From NCBI RefSeq assembly GCF_029240215.1, contig NZ_JARBTK010000001.1:310001-374000 (forward strand): a stretch of DNA of 64,000 nt, given 5' to 3'. Below are positions 1 through 8,767 of this stretch, piece by piece (the first letter of the stretch is position 1; every line of letters starts with the position of its first letter). Below the pieces are notes generated by a model, which ran no database searches, was not told the origin of the DNA, and saw nothing but the letters and a program-made list of their open reading frames with translations. The DNA is from Chryseobacterium sp. (GTDB taxonomy: Bacteria; Bacteroidota; Bacteroidia; Flavobacteriales; Weeksellaceae). A program made the translations under genes and the position numbers.

Positions 1-1292
1 TTCGCATTGAATGTTTTCCAGACATCCCAGCTCCCTGTTCTCGGTGCGTCAATTTGTGCTAATTTTGTTCCTGTGAAACTGTCTAAACGAACTTCCAGAA
101 TTCCGCCATCAAGCCCGGAAGCTATGGAAGCTGAAAACGCAGAAGCACCCTGAGTTCCGAAATCTACTGCTCGAACTTTAATAAATCCGTTCACCCGGGT
201 TTCAGTAACATAAACACCGTTTTTTTTATTTTCGGCGGTTTTGCATTTTTCTGACCAAGCCATCATTTCTGCTTCATTTCTTTTATAAGGGTTTACCGTT
301 GCTACAGGATTTACACCTTCTTTGGTCATTGTAATCTTCGGAATGCTACCGTCCGGATTATATTTGAATTCTTCAATTGCAGTCGACCTGCCATAACTAC
401 CTGCTCCCGGCAATAATCCGGTGTGATAAAACAGGTAGGATTTTCCTTTGAAATCAATAATTCCGCCGTGGTTGGTGAAGCTGTTGGTCGGCTGATCGGT
501 CATTATTTTTCCCTGATATTTCCAGGGACCTGTTGGTGATGAGCTTGTGGCGTAAGACAGACATTCTGTACGTCCGGTCATTCCTGCATACATCAGATAA
601 TATTGTTTATTTCGTTTGTAAAACCAAGGTCCTTCCACAAAAACATCTTCAAATTTCTCCTGCTTTTGCAAAACCTCATCGCTTCTTCCGGGTCTTCTGA
701 GTCCGCCAAATGATTCTACCGACTGCGGAATCTCAGTAATTTTTCCTTCATAGGAAACCATATCTTTATTGAGCTTTACATAAAAAAGATGACTGTTACC
801 CCAATAAAGGTAGGCTTGCCCGTCATCATCTATAAAAGCCGTCGGATCGATATTATCCCAGCTTCCCGTTGTAATCAGCGGTTTTCCAAGTGCATCCTTG
901 AATGGCCCTGTCGGACTGTCGGAAACAGCAACGCCGATTGCCATATCATTATTAACGGTTTGAGCACAGATGTACCAGTAAAATTTGCCGTCACGCTGTA
1001 TACATTGTGATGCCCAGGCGCGGTCACGAGCCCAACTAAAAGACTCTAGGGAAATAGGAACACCGTGATCGGTCCAGTTCACCATATCTTCGGATGAATG
1101 TAACCTCCATTTTGTCATATAATAAAAATCGTATCCCGGAATGTCGTCTCCTGTGTAAACGTACATTTTATCTTTATAAACCATTGGTGCCGGATCTGGT
1201 GAAAAATGAGTCTGGATCACCGGATTCTGGGCAAATATGGTTGAACTTAAACTGCATAAAGCCAAGCTGGTTATTATTTTTATTTTTTTCAT
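1..1292 (-). CDS. GH43 glycosidase with C-terminal CBM6-like domain (partial, runs off left edge)
   Basis: This is an exported family 43 glycosidase, probably an arabinofuranosidase or xylosidase removing xylan side chains. I translated it by hand from the ATG at 1290-1292; 430 codons fit before the window edge and no stop is reached. The signal peptide ends near residue 22 (...STIFAQ). The five-bladed propeller carries the expected acids: D33 in SPDPAP as base, the Asp of DNIDPT as pKa modulator, and the Glu of VEGPWF as acid. From about residue 345 the chain (NPYKRNEAEMMAW...) looks like the start of a CBM6 module. It lies 18 bp downstream of the PA14-GH31 gene, so it is probably co-transcribed. 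Architecture and sequence resemble the GH43-CBM6 gene at 6091-7482, suggesting duplication. The exact substrate cannot be read from the sequence. Confidence 0.88.
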   Translation of the reverse strand, partial: MKKIKIITSLALCSLSSTIFAQNPVIQTHFSPDPAPMVYKDKMYVYTGDDIPGYDFYYMTKWRLHSSEDMVNWTDHGVPISLESFSWARDRAWASQCIQRDGKFYWYICAQTVNNDMAIGVAVSDSPTGPFKDALGKPLITTGSWDNIDPTAFIDDDGQAYLYWGNSHLFYVKLNKDMVSYEGKITEIPQSVESFGGLRRPGRSDEVLQKQEKFEDVFVEGPWFYKRNKQYYLMYAGMTGRTECLSYATSSSPTGPWKYQGKIMTDQPTNSFTNHGGIIDFKGKSYLFYHTGLLPGAGSYGRSTAIEEFKYNPDGSIPKITMTKEGVNPVATVNPYKRNEAEMMAWSEKCKTAENKKNGVYVTETRVNGFIKVRAVDFGTQGASAFSASIASGLDGGILEVRLDSFTGTKLAQIDAPRTGSWDVWKTFNA

Positions 1293-1310
1293 AGTTAGAT
1301 TTTATTTTGA

Positions 1311-3893
1311 TTAAAATTCTGACTTTACAGAACGACCATCATAAAGAATCGTCCTGTTTATTGTTTTACCATTCAATCCTATTACACTGATATTGAAAGT
1401 TCTTTTTTCTGTAATTCCTTTAAAAAATCCCTGACGTGAACCAATCTTCAAGATTTTATTTTTTTCATTCCAGGTAAATGGAATTAAGCTGTAATTTCCT
1501 TTTTCATAATTGTAGTTATCGTCTTCATCTTCATAAAGTTCAAAAAAACCGTTTTTGCCGGAATAGACTTTAATGGTCATTGTTTCATTTGATTTTTCAG
1601 AAGAATATTGCATTATCGGTCCCGAAGGAATGATAGAACCGGATTTAATGAACAAAGGGATTTTATTTCCAGAAGCATCAGCCGTTATACTTTGTCCGCC
1701 ATCATAGCTTTTATCCGTCCAGAAGTCGTACCAGGAAGTTTCTTTCGGAAGATATACTTTCCACTCTTTCGCTTCCGGCATCGTGACAGGAGCAACCAAT
1801 ATGGATTTTCCAAACATATACTGATAAGCTTGTTTCACAGCCTCCGAATCATCTTTAAACTCCATCACCATCGGGCGCATTATCGTAGAATTATTGTGAG
1901 ATACTTCCCACGATTGGCTATATATGTAAGGCAATAACTGATATCTCAGATGGATTAATTCCCGCATTTCGCCCTCCACTTTATCACCGTATTTCCAGGG
2001 TTCTGTTTCGGACTGATAGCCGTGAGTCCTGAAAATCGGACAAAATACACCCCACTGAAACCATCTCATCAAAATATCGTGGTATTTAGGGTCTGTATAT
2101 TGAGACGAACCCGGACGGAAAAAGCCACCGATATCGGTTGTCCAATACGGCATTCCGGTCAAAGAATAATTGAGTCCGGCGACAATCTGCCTTTTGTACG
2201 TATCCCAATCCCAGCCGATGTCTCCCGACCAATTGATGGTTCCGTAACGTTGCTGACCTGGGAATGCGGATCTTGTTAATATCACCACTCTTTTATCGGG
2301 ATTTGCTTTTCTTTGTCCTTCATAAACCGCTTGGCTTACGAAAAGAGGATAGGTCAATCTGTAAAATTCTCCGGCTCCGAAATACGTTTTTTTTCCTGCT
2401 AATGCATCATTTTCCGGTTCTGTTGCATCCATCCACCAGGAATCAACACCGAATTTAAAAAGGTTATCATTTAAAGCATTCCAATGAACATTTTGAGTTT
2501 TCGGATTATAGATATCAATCCACGGACTGTCCGAAATGTAAAGACCTTCATAATCCTTTGCTACAACGGATTTTTTATCTAAATTTTCCCATACGGATAT
2601 GGAGAATTTGGAATTTAACTGATGTAATTCTTCAATGAACTTTTCGGGGTTCGGATAATGCTGTTCATCAAATTTCGGAACGCCCCATCCGTATTTCCCC
2701 CAATACTGCCAGTCCTGAACAATCACATCCATCGGCAATTTTCGTTTACGAAATTCTTTCACCGTTTCAACAAGATGCGAGGACGAAGTGTATCGCTCGC
2801 GACATTGCCAATATCCAAAAGCCCACTTCGGAAGCATCGGAACTTCACCCGAAAGTTCTCTGTAAGCTTCTATCACTTCGTCCGTATCATTGCCTGCAAA
2901 AAAAACATAATCCAAAACTTTGCTGTTTGGAGAGCGGAATGTCGTGACGTTACTGGCTTCATTCCATTTTAAAGAGGGTGTATTGCTGGCTTTACAAACA
3001 ACCTGTATTTGATGTTCACCGGCCTTCAATTGAATTTTTGTGCTTACAGCAGGAGGCAGCCAGAGATTAGACTGGTCGATGACCGGTTTTCCGTCAATTA
3101 TCAATAAATGCCGGTTATCCATATCACCTAAATCCAGCATAAAAGTATATTCAGAATCTTTGTGTAAAGATAATTTGCCTTTGTAAGAAGCCTGCTGTTG
3201 GGAAACTTTCACCGTTCCGCTTGTTGTGGTCACTTCTTTTTCTTCTCCTTTGGAAGATGAATCCTTTTCAAGCAATACATTATTGTCCGCCGGATTAAAC
3301 CAAGATAAGCCGTACTGATGCCACAAAATACCATATCCTCTGGAGGAATACAGGAAAGGCAAGGCAATCTGACTGTTGACCTGAATTAGTTTTCTGCTGA
3401 TATTTTTCAGATTATAATGACCGTCCTGAAACTGTCCCAACCCGAAAAGATATTCATCAGGTGTTGTTTCAAAACCTTGTTCTGCAATATAGCAAGGTTC
3501 GGAAGAAACGGTGTTGTCCGTTAATTTTCGACTGTTTATTGCTTCAGACAACAACGCTTTTCCTTTTTTATCAAGAAAAGTGAGCCTTGAATTTTTTTTA
3601 TCGAACAAGACCATAACATTTCCTGATTTAAGCTTTAAGAAATCTTTATTTTCCGAACATTTGAAATTCGGAACATCCTGCTTGTTGACCAAAACAAACT
3701 CACGCTCTTCTGCCGGTAAATCTTTTATCCACTGTACTCTGACCGCATTTTTATGAACGGGATTTATTTTCAAAAAACCTTCCGACAGTTTCACCATTAC
3801 ACCATCTTTATTGACGGTATGATTGATATAGGCTTGTCCGTTCACCATTAAAGGAAACAGAATAAAAAGGTAGATGATCGTTTTCCAGTTCAT
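1311..3893 (-). CDS. GH31 alpha-xylosidase with PA14 insert
   Basis: A retaining GH31 glycosidase of 860 residues, most likely an alpha-xylosidase cutting terminal alpha-linked xylose from xyloglucan or complex xylan. The signal peptide ends near residue 20 (VNGQ). An N-terminal beta domain is followed by a PA14-like insert at about 228-330, then the TIM barrel. The nucleophile is D489 in WWMDATEPE and the acid/base is D558 in INWSGDIG, both in the standard GH31 motifs. A PA14 insert at this point is known from characterised alpha-xylosidases such as Cellvibrio Xyl31A and is thought to help bind longer oligosaccharides. The gene sits 21 bp after the GH27 gene and 18 bp before the partial GH43, so the three look co-transcribed. 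A second GH31 without PA14 lies at 11365-13830. Alpha-glucosidase activity is a less likely alternative. Confidence 0.92.
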   Translation of the reverse strand: MNWKTIIYLFILFPLMVNGQAYINHTVNKDGVMVKLSEGFLKINPVHKNAVRVQWIKDLPAEEREFVLVNKQDVPNFKCSENKDFLKLKSGNVMVLFDKKNSRLTFLDKKGKALLSEAINSRKLTDNTVSSEPCYIAEQGFETTPDEYLFGLGQFQDGHYNLKNISRKLIQVNSQIALPFLYSSRGYGILWHQYGLSWFNPADNNVLLEKDSSSKGEEKEVTTTSGTVKVSQQQASYKGKLSLHKDSEYTFMLDLGDMDNRHLLIIDGKPVIDQSNLWLPPAVSTKIQLKAGEHQIQVVCKASNTPSLKWNEASNVTTFRSPNSKVLDYVFFAGNDTDEVIEAYRELSGEVPMLPKWAFGYWQCRERYTSSSHLVETVKEFRKRKLPMDVIVQDWQYWGKYGWGVPKFDEQHYPNPEKFIEELHQLNSKFSISVWENLDKKSVVAKDYEGLYISDSPWIDIYNPKTQNVHWNALNDNLFKFGVDSWWMDATEPENDALAGKKTYFGAGEFYRLTYPLFVSQAVYEGQRKANPDKRVVILTRSAFPGQQRYGTINWSGDIGWDWDTYKRQIVAGLNYSLTGMPYWTTDIGGFFRPGSSQYTDPKYHDILMRWFQWGVFCPIFRTHGYQSETEPWKYGDKVEGEMRELIHLRYQLLPYIYSQSWEVSHNNSTIMRPMVMEFKDDSEAVKQAYQYMFGKSILVAPVTMPEAKEWKVYLPKETSWYDFWTDKSYDGGQSITADASGNKIPLFIKSGSIIPSGPIMQYSSEKSNETMTIKVYSGKNGFFELYEDEDDNYNYEKGNYSLIPFTWNEKNKILKIGSRQGFFKGITEKRTFNISVIGLNGKTINRTILYDGRSVKSEF

Positions 3894-3914
3894 ATAAAAT
3901 ACTTTAGAATGTGA

Positions 3915-5924
3915 TTATTTAATTCCGTTAAATTTATAATAAGCCACACCGTGCGCCGGAATATCCAGTGACAGGCTTTCGTTAGTTGTATTCAATTTCG
4001 CAATATCTTTCTGTCTCCAGAGGTCACGAATAGTTTGCTTTCCGGATATTCCCAGTTTTGAAAAATCTTTATAATTCATCTTCACTTTTTCTCTCCCGAA
4101 ATTGGTAAAAGCAACCGCTTTACTTCCGTCTTCCAATTCTTTTACATAAATGCGCAATTCTCCGATGGTTTGAAGACAAACCCCTTGTTTCCCCAATGCA
4201 TCCTGATTCACGGCAATTACCTCATCATTCGTTAAAAGATTCAAAGTAAAATCATCTAATTTTTCCAAATCGCAACCAATGAGCAAGGGCGCAGAAAATA
4301 TGCTCCAAAGGCTGATGTGGAGATACTGTTCGTCCGGTTTCAGACGGCTTTTGTGCGGATTTCCCCAACCTACTTCGCCAACGACAAGCATATCTGCATC
4401 GTTCCAATTGCCTGGTTTTGCGAATGGAGCGGCTTTGTCCTGCGCCAATGCAATGCTTTTGACGCTTGCCCAAGTATCAGTGATATCGTTAGTAGTTCTC
4501 CACGACTGTGCATCTACTTTATCGCCCCATTTCCAGACATCTCCCATCCCGTATTGACAAAGATTATAAATAATGTCCCGTGGCTGCTGACGAAGTAAAT
4601 CACCCATCACTTTGAAAGGCTTTGTTCCTTTCTCCGGGTCGCCACCGCCCTGAAAAGCCAAGGAAGGAACTTTGAAAGGGTCGTTTTCCGGCAGACCGTC
4701 TATCACTCCGCCATAGCTGCACCAGTCATACTTTAAATAATCAATTCCCCATTTGGTGTAGCTTTCGGCATCTTGTTTTTCGTAGCCGTAACTTCCGGCA
4801 CATCCACCACAAGTCCACGGACCGGGCGATGAATAAATTCCCATTTTCAATCCGTTATTGTGAACATAATCGGCAAGACCTTTCATATCCGGAAATTTTG
4901 AATTGGGAATGATAAATCCTTTTTCATCACGCATTTTGGGATGGTCTTTAGAATCGCGGTTGTACTGCCACGAATCATCGATATTGATGTAGCTCCAGCC
5001 GTGGTCTGCCAGACCGCTTTTAACCAAAGCATCGGCGGCACGTTTCACCTTATCGGCAGAGACTTCGAGCCCAAAACAATTCCAACTGTTCCAGCCCATC
5101 GTTGGTGTGAGGGCAATCCTGTCTCCGCAATTTATTTTTAATTTTTTTGAAGTTTTTCCTTTTGCATTCTGAGCCATTAAGTTGACTTCAAATGTTCCTT
5201 TTTCATCCAGTTTTCCTGTAATAATTCCGGTTTGTGAATCCAATTTCAATCCTTTCGGAAGGCCTTTTACATAGAATGTCATTGGTCGTTCTCCTGTTGC
5301 CGGAATTCTGAATAGAAATGGAGATTCTGGACGAACGCCAAAGACCGCTGCCGAATTAATTTGCGGCGTTGTGAGAGCTTTTGGTGTTAAAATATATTCT
5401 TCTGACGAAATTGGATTGAATGTTTTTAAGGTATTCACTCCTGTAGTTTCAAATTTCGCATTCACCCAATCGGCGTGGTCGTAATAAGGACCATTGCCAC
5501 CATCAGCAACAACCAATTCTAGTTGATTAATGCCTTCTAATGAAACCGATACAGGTTTTGCCTTGTCGCCAAGATGCATTAATTCACTTGACCAAATCTT
5601 TTTGTTGTCACCGTAAATTTCAAAAACCACTGCCGGAGTTTGTTCTTTAATCTCATCATCAAGTCCTACCAGAGCCGTAAACTTCTTTGCTTTTCCGTCT
5701 AACTTAATTAACAGAGAACTTTCAGCGTGCGTCCCGAAGCCTCTTTTGAAAACTTCTCCCGCAATCGTTAAAGGTTTTCCGTCAACAGAGGTATTAATGC
5801 CCGGTTTGCCGTGACCTTGCGTGGAAACACTGAGGTCAAGTTCATCCAGCCAAACGACAGTTTGTGCATTCATCCAGCATCCGGCTATTAAGAAACTGAT
5901 AATAAAGAGTTTAAATCTGTACAT
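3915..5924 (-). CDS. GH27 alpha-galactosidase with N-terminal NPCBM domain
   Basis: A 669-residue exported GH27 enzyme predicted to remove terminal alpha-D-galactose. After a signal peptide (to about residue 20) comes an NPCBM carbohydrate-binding domain (about 23-160), a putative Ig-like linker domain (about 195-265), then the GH27 barrel opening with GWNSWNCFG at about 277. The nucleophile is D400 in YLKYDWC and the acid/base is D480 in WRTTNDI. The usual NDPDML motif reads NDADML. In corn-type glucuronoarabinoxylan galactose caps some side chains, which would explain an alpha-galactosidase in this locus. Beta-L-arabinopyranosidase activity also exists in GH27 and cannot be excluded. The gene is preceded by a 166-bp gap with a palindromic repeat and is followed after 21 bp by GH31. 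Confidence 0.92.
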   Translation of the reverse strand: MYRFKLFIISFLIAGCWMNAQTVVWLDELDLSVSTQGHGKPGINTSVDGKPLTIAGEVFKRGFGTHAESSLLIKLDGKAKKFTALVGLDDEIKEQTPAVVFEIYGDNKKIWSSELMHLGDKAKPVSVSLEGINQLELVVADGGNGPYYDHADWVNAKFETTGVNTLKTFNPISSEEYILTPKALTTPQINSAAVFGVRPESPFLFRIPATGERPMTFYVKGLPKGLKLDSQTGIITGKLDEKGTFEVNLMAQNAKGKTSKKLKINCGDRIALTPTMGWNSWNCFGLEVSADKVKRAADALVKSGLADHGWSYINIDDSWQYNRDSKDHPKMRDEKGFIIPNSKFPDMKGLADYVHNNGLKMGIYSSPGPWTCGGCAGSYGYEKQDAESYTKWGIDYLKYDWCSYGGVIDGLPENDPFKVPSLAFQGGGDPEKGTKPFKVMGDLLRQQPRDIIYNLCQYGMGDVWKWGDKVDAQSWRTTNDITDTWASVKSIALAQDKAAPFAKPGNWNDADMLVVGEVGWGNPHKSRLKPDEQYLHISLWSIFSAPLLIGCDLEKLDDFTLNLLTNDEVIAVNQDALGKQGVCLQTIGELRIYVKELEDGSKAVAFTNFGREKVKMNYKDFSKLGISGKQTIRDLWRQKDIAKLNTTNESLSLDIPAHGVAYYKFNGIK

Positions 5925-5990
5925 TTTTAAAATTTTAACTGAGATAATTAATCATATTAAAAAAACATATGATTGTCCATAAGTTCACCC

Positions 5991-6077
5991 AGGTCTTCGA
6001 CTCCGCTCAGACTGACATCGTTAAAACATTTCGATACAGCTAGCATTAGAGATGTCACACTGAGCGGAATCTAGGTG
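5991..6077. repeat. Imperfect inverted repeat, REP-like element
   Basis: The left arm at 5995-6019 contains CGACTCCGCTCAGACTGACA. The right arm at 6051-6077 contains TGTCACACTGAGCGGAATC, its near reverse complement. A related arm (CTTCGACAAGCTCAGTGTG) occurs at 17781-17799. This looks like a dispersed extragenic palindrome. It fills the gap between the GH43-CBM6 and GH27 genes and could fold in the mRNA. Confidence 0.6.
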
Positions 6078-6090
6078 TATGTGTAGTTCT

Positions 6091-7482
6091 TTAATTTGCA
6101 CTAAATTTCCACCAGTCAAAGTAGAAAAGATCTTTACTTCCTTTGAATACAAAATACACATCGTGAACACCTTTTATATTTTTTACCGGAGATTTAATAG
6201 TTTTAAAGACATCGCCTTCTGCTTTTCCGGTTACCTGAACAGTTCCTAAAAGCGACCCGTCCAAAGCATCGGTATGGATTTCTATACTTCCACCATTCAT
6301 TGAAGCGACTGATACTTCTAGAAATTTTGTTCCTTTTGAAAAATCAACACCTTGAACTTTGAGGTAATCGCCATTGTTGATAGATGAAACCACCAATCGG
6401 TCAGTAATTTTTTTGCCGGTATCGTAAGGATTATTTCTTTCCCATTCGGTCATTTTTTCTGTTTTCAAGCCTTCACTATAAGCAATCGTTTCTGCTTCTA
6501 CTTTTTCATATGGATTCAGCGTTGCTATTCTTTTCACGCCTTCCGGATTCCAGAATGGTAATTTTTGAATCGTGCCATCGGCATTATAAGTCAGTTCGCT
6601 TACACAAATGGAACGGCGCTCATAATGTTTGCTTATTGTTTGTTTTCCCAGATTGTAATGGAAACCGAACACATAAGATTTTCCTTTGTAATCTATAACT
6701 CCGGGATGATTTCCGTTGGAACGTTTGTCGCTGTCCATAATCATTCCCTTGAATTCCCACGGACCAGTCGCCGATTTGCCCATTGCGTAACCAATCCCTT
6801 CCGGACAACACGTTGAGGCATAAGCCATATAATAATTACCATTGCGTTTCCACGCCCAAGGTCCTTCCTGATAATGAAACGGGTCGGGAGAACCTTTGAC
6901 TTTGGCGATCGATGGGTCTTTTATAACAGATCCATCTATAGAAATCATATCTTCATTCAGCTTTACATACCACAGATTTGGATTTCCCCAGTACAGGTAA
7001 GCCTGTCCGTCATCATCAATCAAAACTGTCGGGTCGATATCATCGCCTGAATTTTTAACCAACGGTTTTCCGATAGGGTCTTTAAAAGGACCATACGGAC
7101 TGTCCGCCACCAAAACACCGATTCCTCTTTGTCCGGGCATCGGGCAATACATATAAAACTTGCCGTTTCTTTCGATAACCTGAGGAGCCCACGCTCCGTT
7201 TTCCGGATCAGTCCATTTGAAATCCTTTAATGAAGCCACAACACCGTGATCGGTCCAATTGACCATATCAGTCGAAGTGTACAGCAACCAATCTTTCATT
7301 TTAAATCCGAACGCATCATCTTCGTCGTGACTGGTGTACAGAAAAACGGTGTCGTTGTAAACCAATGGTGCAGGGTCAGCCGTGAATTTGGTCTGAATGA
7401 TTGGATTTTGCGCAGACAGTGATAATCCTGTTAGCATCAACCCGATATTTAAAGCATATTTTAAAACTGTTTTCTTTATCAT
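6091..7482 (-). CDS. GH43 glycosidase with C-terminal CBM6 domain
   Basis: A 463-residue exported GH43 enzyme, probably an alpha-L-arabinofuranosidase acting on decorated xylan. The signal peptide ends near residue 24 (LSAQ). The propeller carries D36 (TADPAP) as base, D150 (DDIDPT) as pKa modulator and E206 (YQEGPW) as acid. The C-terminal part from about residue 325 (YEKVEAETIAYSEG to DWWKFSAN) has the layout of a family 6 carbohydrate-binding module, which in this context would bind xylan chains. It starts 16 bp after the GH43 gene at 7499-8617, so the two are likely translated from one message. It is a close relative of the partial gene at the left edge. Family assignment is firm; whether it cuts arabinose or xylose is inference. 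Confidence 0.92.
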   Translation of the reverse strand: MIKKTVLKYALNIGLMLTGLSLSAQNPIIQTKFTADPAPLVYNDTVFLYTSHDEDDAFGFKMKDWLLYTSTDMVNWTDHGVVASLKDFKWTDPENGAWAPQVIERNGKFYMYCPMPGQRGIGVLVADSPYGPFKDPIGKPLVKNSGDDIDPTVLIDDDGQAYLYWGNPNLWYVKLNEDMISIDGSVIKDPSIAKVKGSPDPFHYQEGPWAWKRNGNYYMAYASTCCPEGIGYAMGKSATGPWEFKGMIMDSDKRSNGNHPGVIDYKGKSYVFGFHYNLGKQTISKHYERRSICVSELTYNADGTIQKLPFWNPEGVKRIATLNPYEKVEAETIAYSEGLKTEKMTEWERNNPYDTGKKITDRLVVSSINNGDYLKVQGVDFSKGTKFLEVSVASMNGGSIEIHTDALDGSLLGTVQVTGKAEGDVFKTIKSPVKNIKGVHDVYFVFKGSKDLFYFDWWKFSAN

Positions 7483-7498
7483 AATTATTTTTTTTGAT

Positions 7499-8617
7499 TT
7501 AATATTTAATAATTTGCTCTGTCCACGTTGGTCCTGTGATGTAGAACATTCCGTCTTTGTAATGCACAGGCTCGATTCCCATTTGCGGACCTAGCTCCCA
7601 AGGCTGAAAAGTCTGGCTGTACGGATATGGTCTTTTTTCGTACATAAAATAATGGCAGGAATTCCAGAGATTTCCGTCCGGGCCGATGAACAAGGCGTTG
7701 TGTCCGGTTTCCTGATAAGGGTCTTCGGTATCGGTAAAGAATAGATTATCATAGCCGTTTTCTTTTGCCATTTCGGTTCGGTAACCTTTTTTACGAGTTC
7801 CGAAAATCGGTTCAGGCGAAGCGAGTTCCCACGATCCTAAAGGTGATTTTGATTTTAACAAACCAACTTCATAACCTCGTGTCCAGGTGGAGAAAAACAT
7901 AAAGTAAGTTCCTTCTTTTTTAATAACGAAAGGCCCTTCGATTCCGCCAACCATCCATTCCGGCCAGCCGGGTTGTTTTTTATCGAGAAATTTTTGAATA
8001 GGTGTGGTTAATTTTCCTGTCTTCAAATCAATTTTAGCCTGGAAAAGTCCGTTGCCGCTACAGTATAAATAAACCTGACCGTCTTCGTCTTCAAACAATG
8101 TTGAATCATTATTATACTGAGGTGTCAGAGGACCGTTGACCAATTTGTAAGGTCCTGTTATTTTGTCTGCTGAAAATAACCAAACGCTGTGCGTCGCCAT
8201 TCCTTTCGGATCTTCTTTGGTGACTTTTCCGCTGTTTACGGTCAACCAGTATTTCCCCTGAATAAAATGAATTTCAGGTGCCCAGAATCTTCCGTTGTAA
8301 GGTGTGTCTTTCGGAAGCTTTTTAGCATCAATGATAAAAGAGTGCTGTTTCCAGTTGATTAAATCTTTCGAAACCAACATTCGCACACCGGGATTTGGAC
8401 CTGTCCAAACCGGATTGGAAGTTCCGACACAATACCACATATCATCTACTTTAATAATAAAATGATCGCGCATAGAAATAGCTGAATCCCTAGTAATTGG
8501 ATTTGTGTAGCGAAATTCTTTCTGTAAGGAAGTTTTGCTTTTTTCAACCTGAGCAAAAACATTATTCAAAGTAAAAATGAATAATGAAAACGCCAGAATA
8601 TTTTTAAAAACCTTCAT
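7499..8617 (-). CDS. GH43-like glycosidase, single domain
   Basis: A 372-residue exported protein with a five-bladed propeller of the GH43/GH32/GH117 type. The signal peptide ends near residue 22 (NVFAQ). The likely catalytic acids are D51 in MRDHFI, D171 in NNDSTLF and E227 in GGIEGPFV. The first motif departs from the usual YPDP-type context, so this belongs to a less common GH43 branch. It has no carbohydrate-binding module. It is downstream of GH115 across a 150-bp gap with two tandem palindromic repeats, and 16 bp upstream of the GH43-CBM6 gene. Arabinosidase or galactosidase activities are both possible; no specific substrate can be assigned. Confidence 0.8.
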   Translation of the reverse strand: MKVFKNILAFSLFIFTLNNVFAQVEKSKTSLQKEFRYTNPITRDSAISMRDHFIIKVDDMWYCVGTSNPVWTGPNPGVRMLVSKDLINWKQHSFIIDAKKLPKDTPYNGRFWAPEIHFIQGKYWLTVNSGKVTKEDPKGMATHSVWLFSADKITGPYKLVNGPLTPQYNNDSTLFEDEDGQVYLYCSGNGLFQAKIDLKTGKLTTPIQKFLDKKQPGWPEWMVGGIEGPFVIKKEGTYFMFFSTWTRGYEVGLLKSKSPLGSWELASPEPIFGTRKKGYRTEMAKENGYDNLFFTDTEDPYQETGHNALFIGPDGNLWNSCHYFMYEKRPYPYSQTFQPWELGPQMGIEPVHYKDGMFYITGPTWTEQIIKY

Positions 8618-8640
8618 AATTTTAATTTTGTCTTTTTATG

Positions 8641-8757
8641 TTCATAGGATTTCATCCTATTCTATATTAAGTCGTCCCATTGGGACTCACTAATTTTTTA
8701 TCTTTTAAGTTCGATAGGATTGCATCCTATTCTTTGTTAAACCGTCCCTTTGGGACT
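8641..8757. repeat. Two tandem copies of a double-palindrome repeat
   Basis: Copy 1 spans 8641-8687 and copy 2 spans 8710-8757. Each has two small palindromes: ATAGGAT..ATCCTAT (in copy 1 with TTC, in copy 2 with TGC between the arms) and GTCCC-nTT-GGGAC. The copies are about 85% alike by eye and separated by about 22 bp. They fill the gap between the GH115 and GH43 genes and would form two pairs of hairpins in a minus-strand transcript. They resemble extragenic repeats common in Chryseobacterium-type genomes. Confidence 0.7.
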
Positions 8758-8767
8758 TTTTGGATAT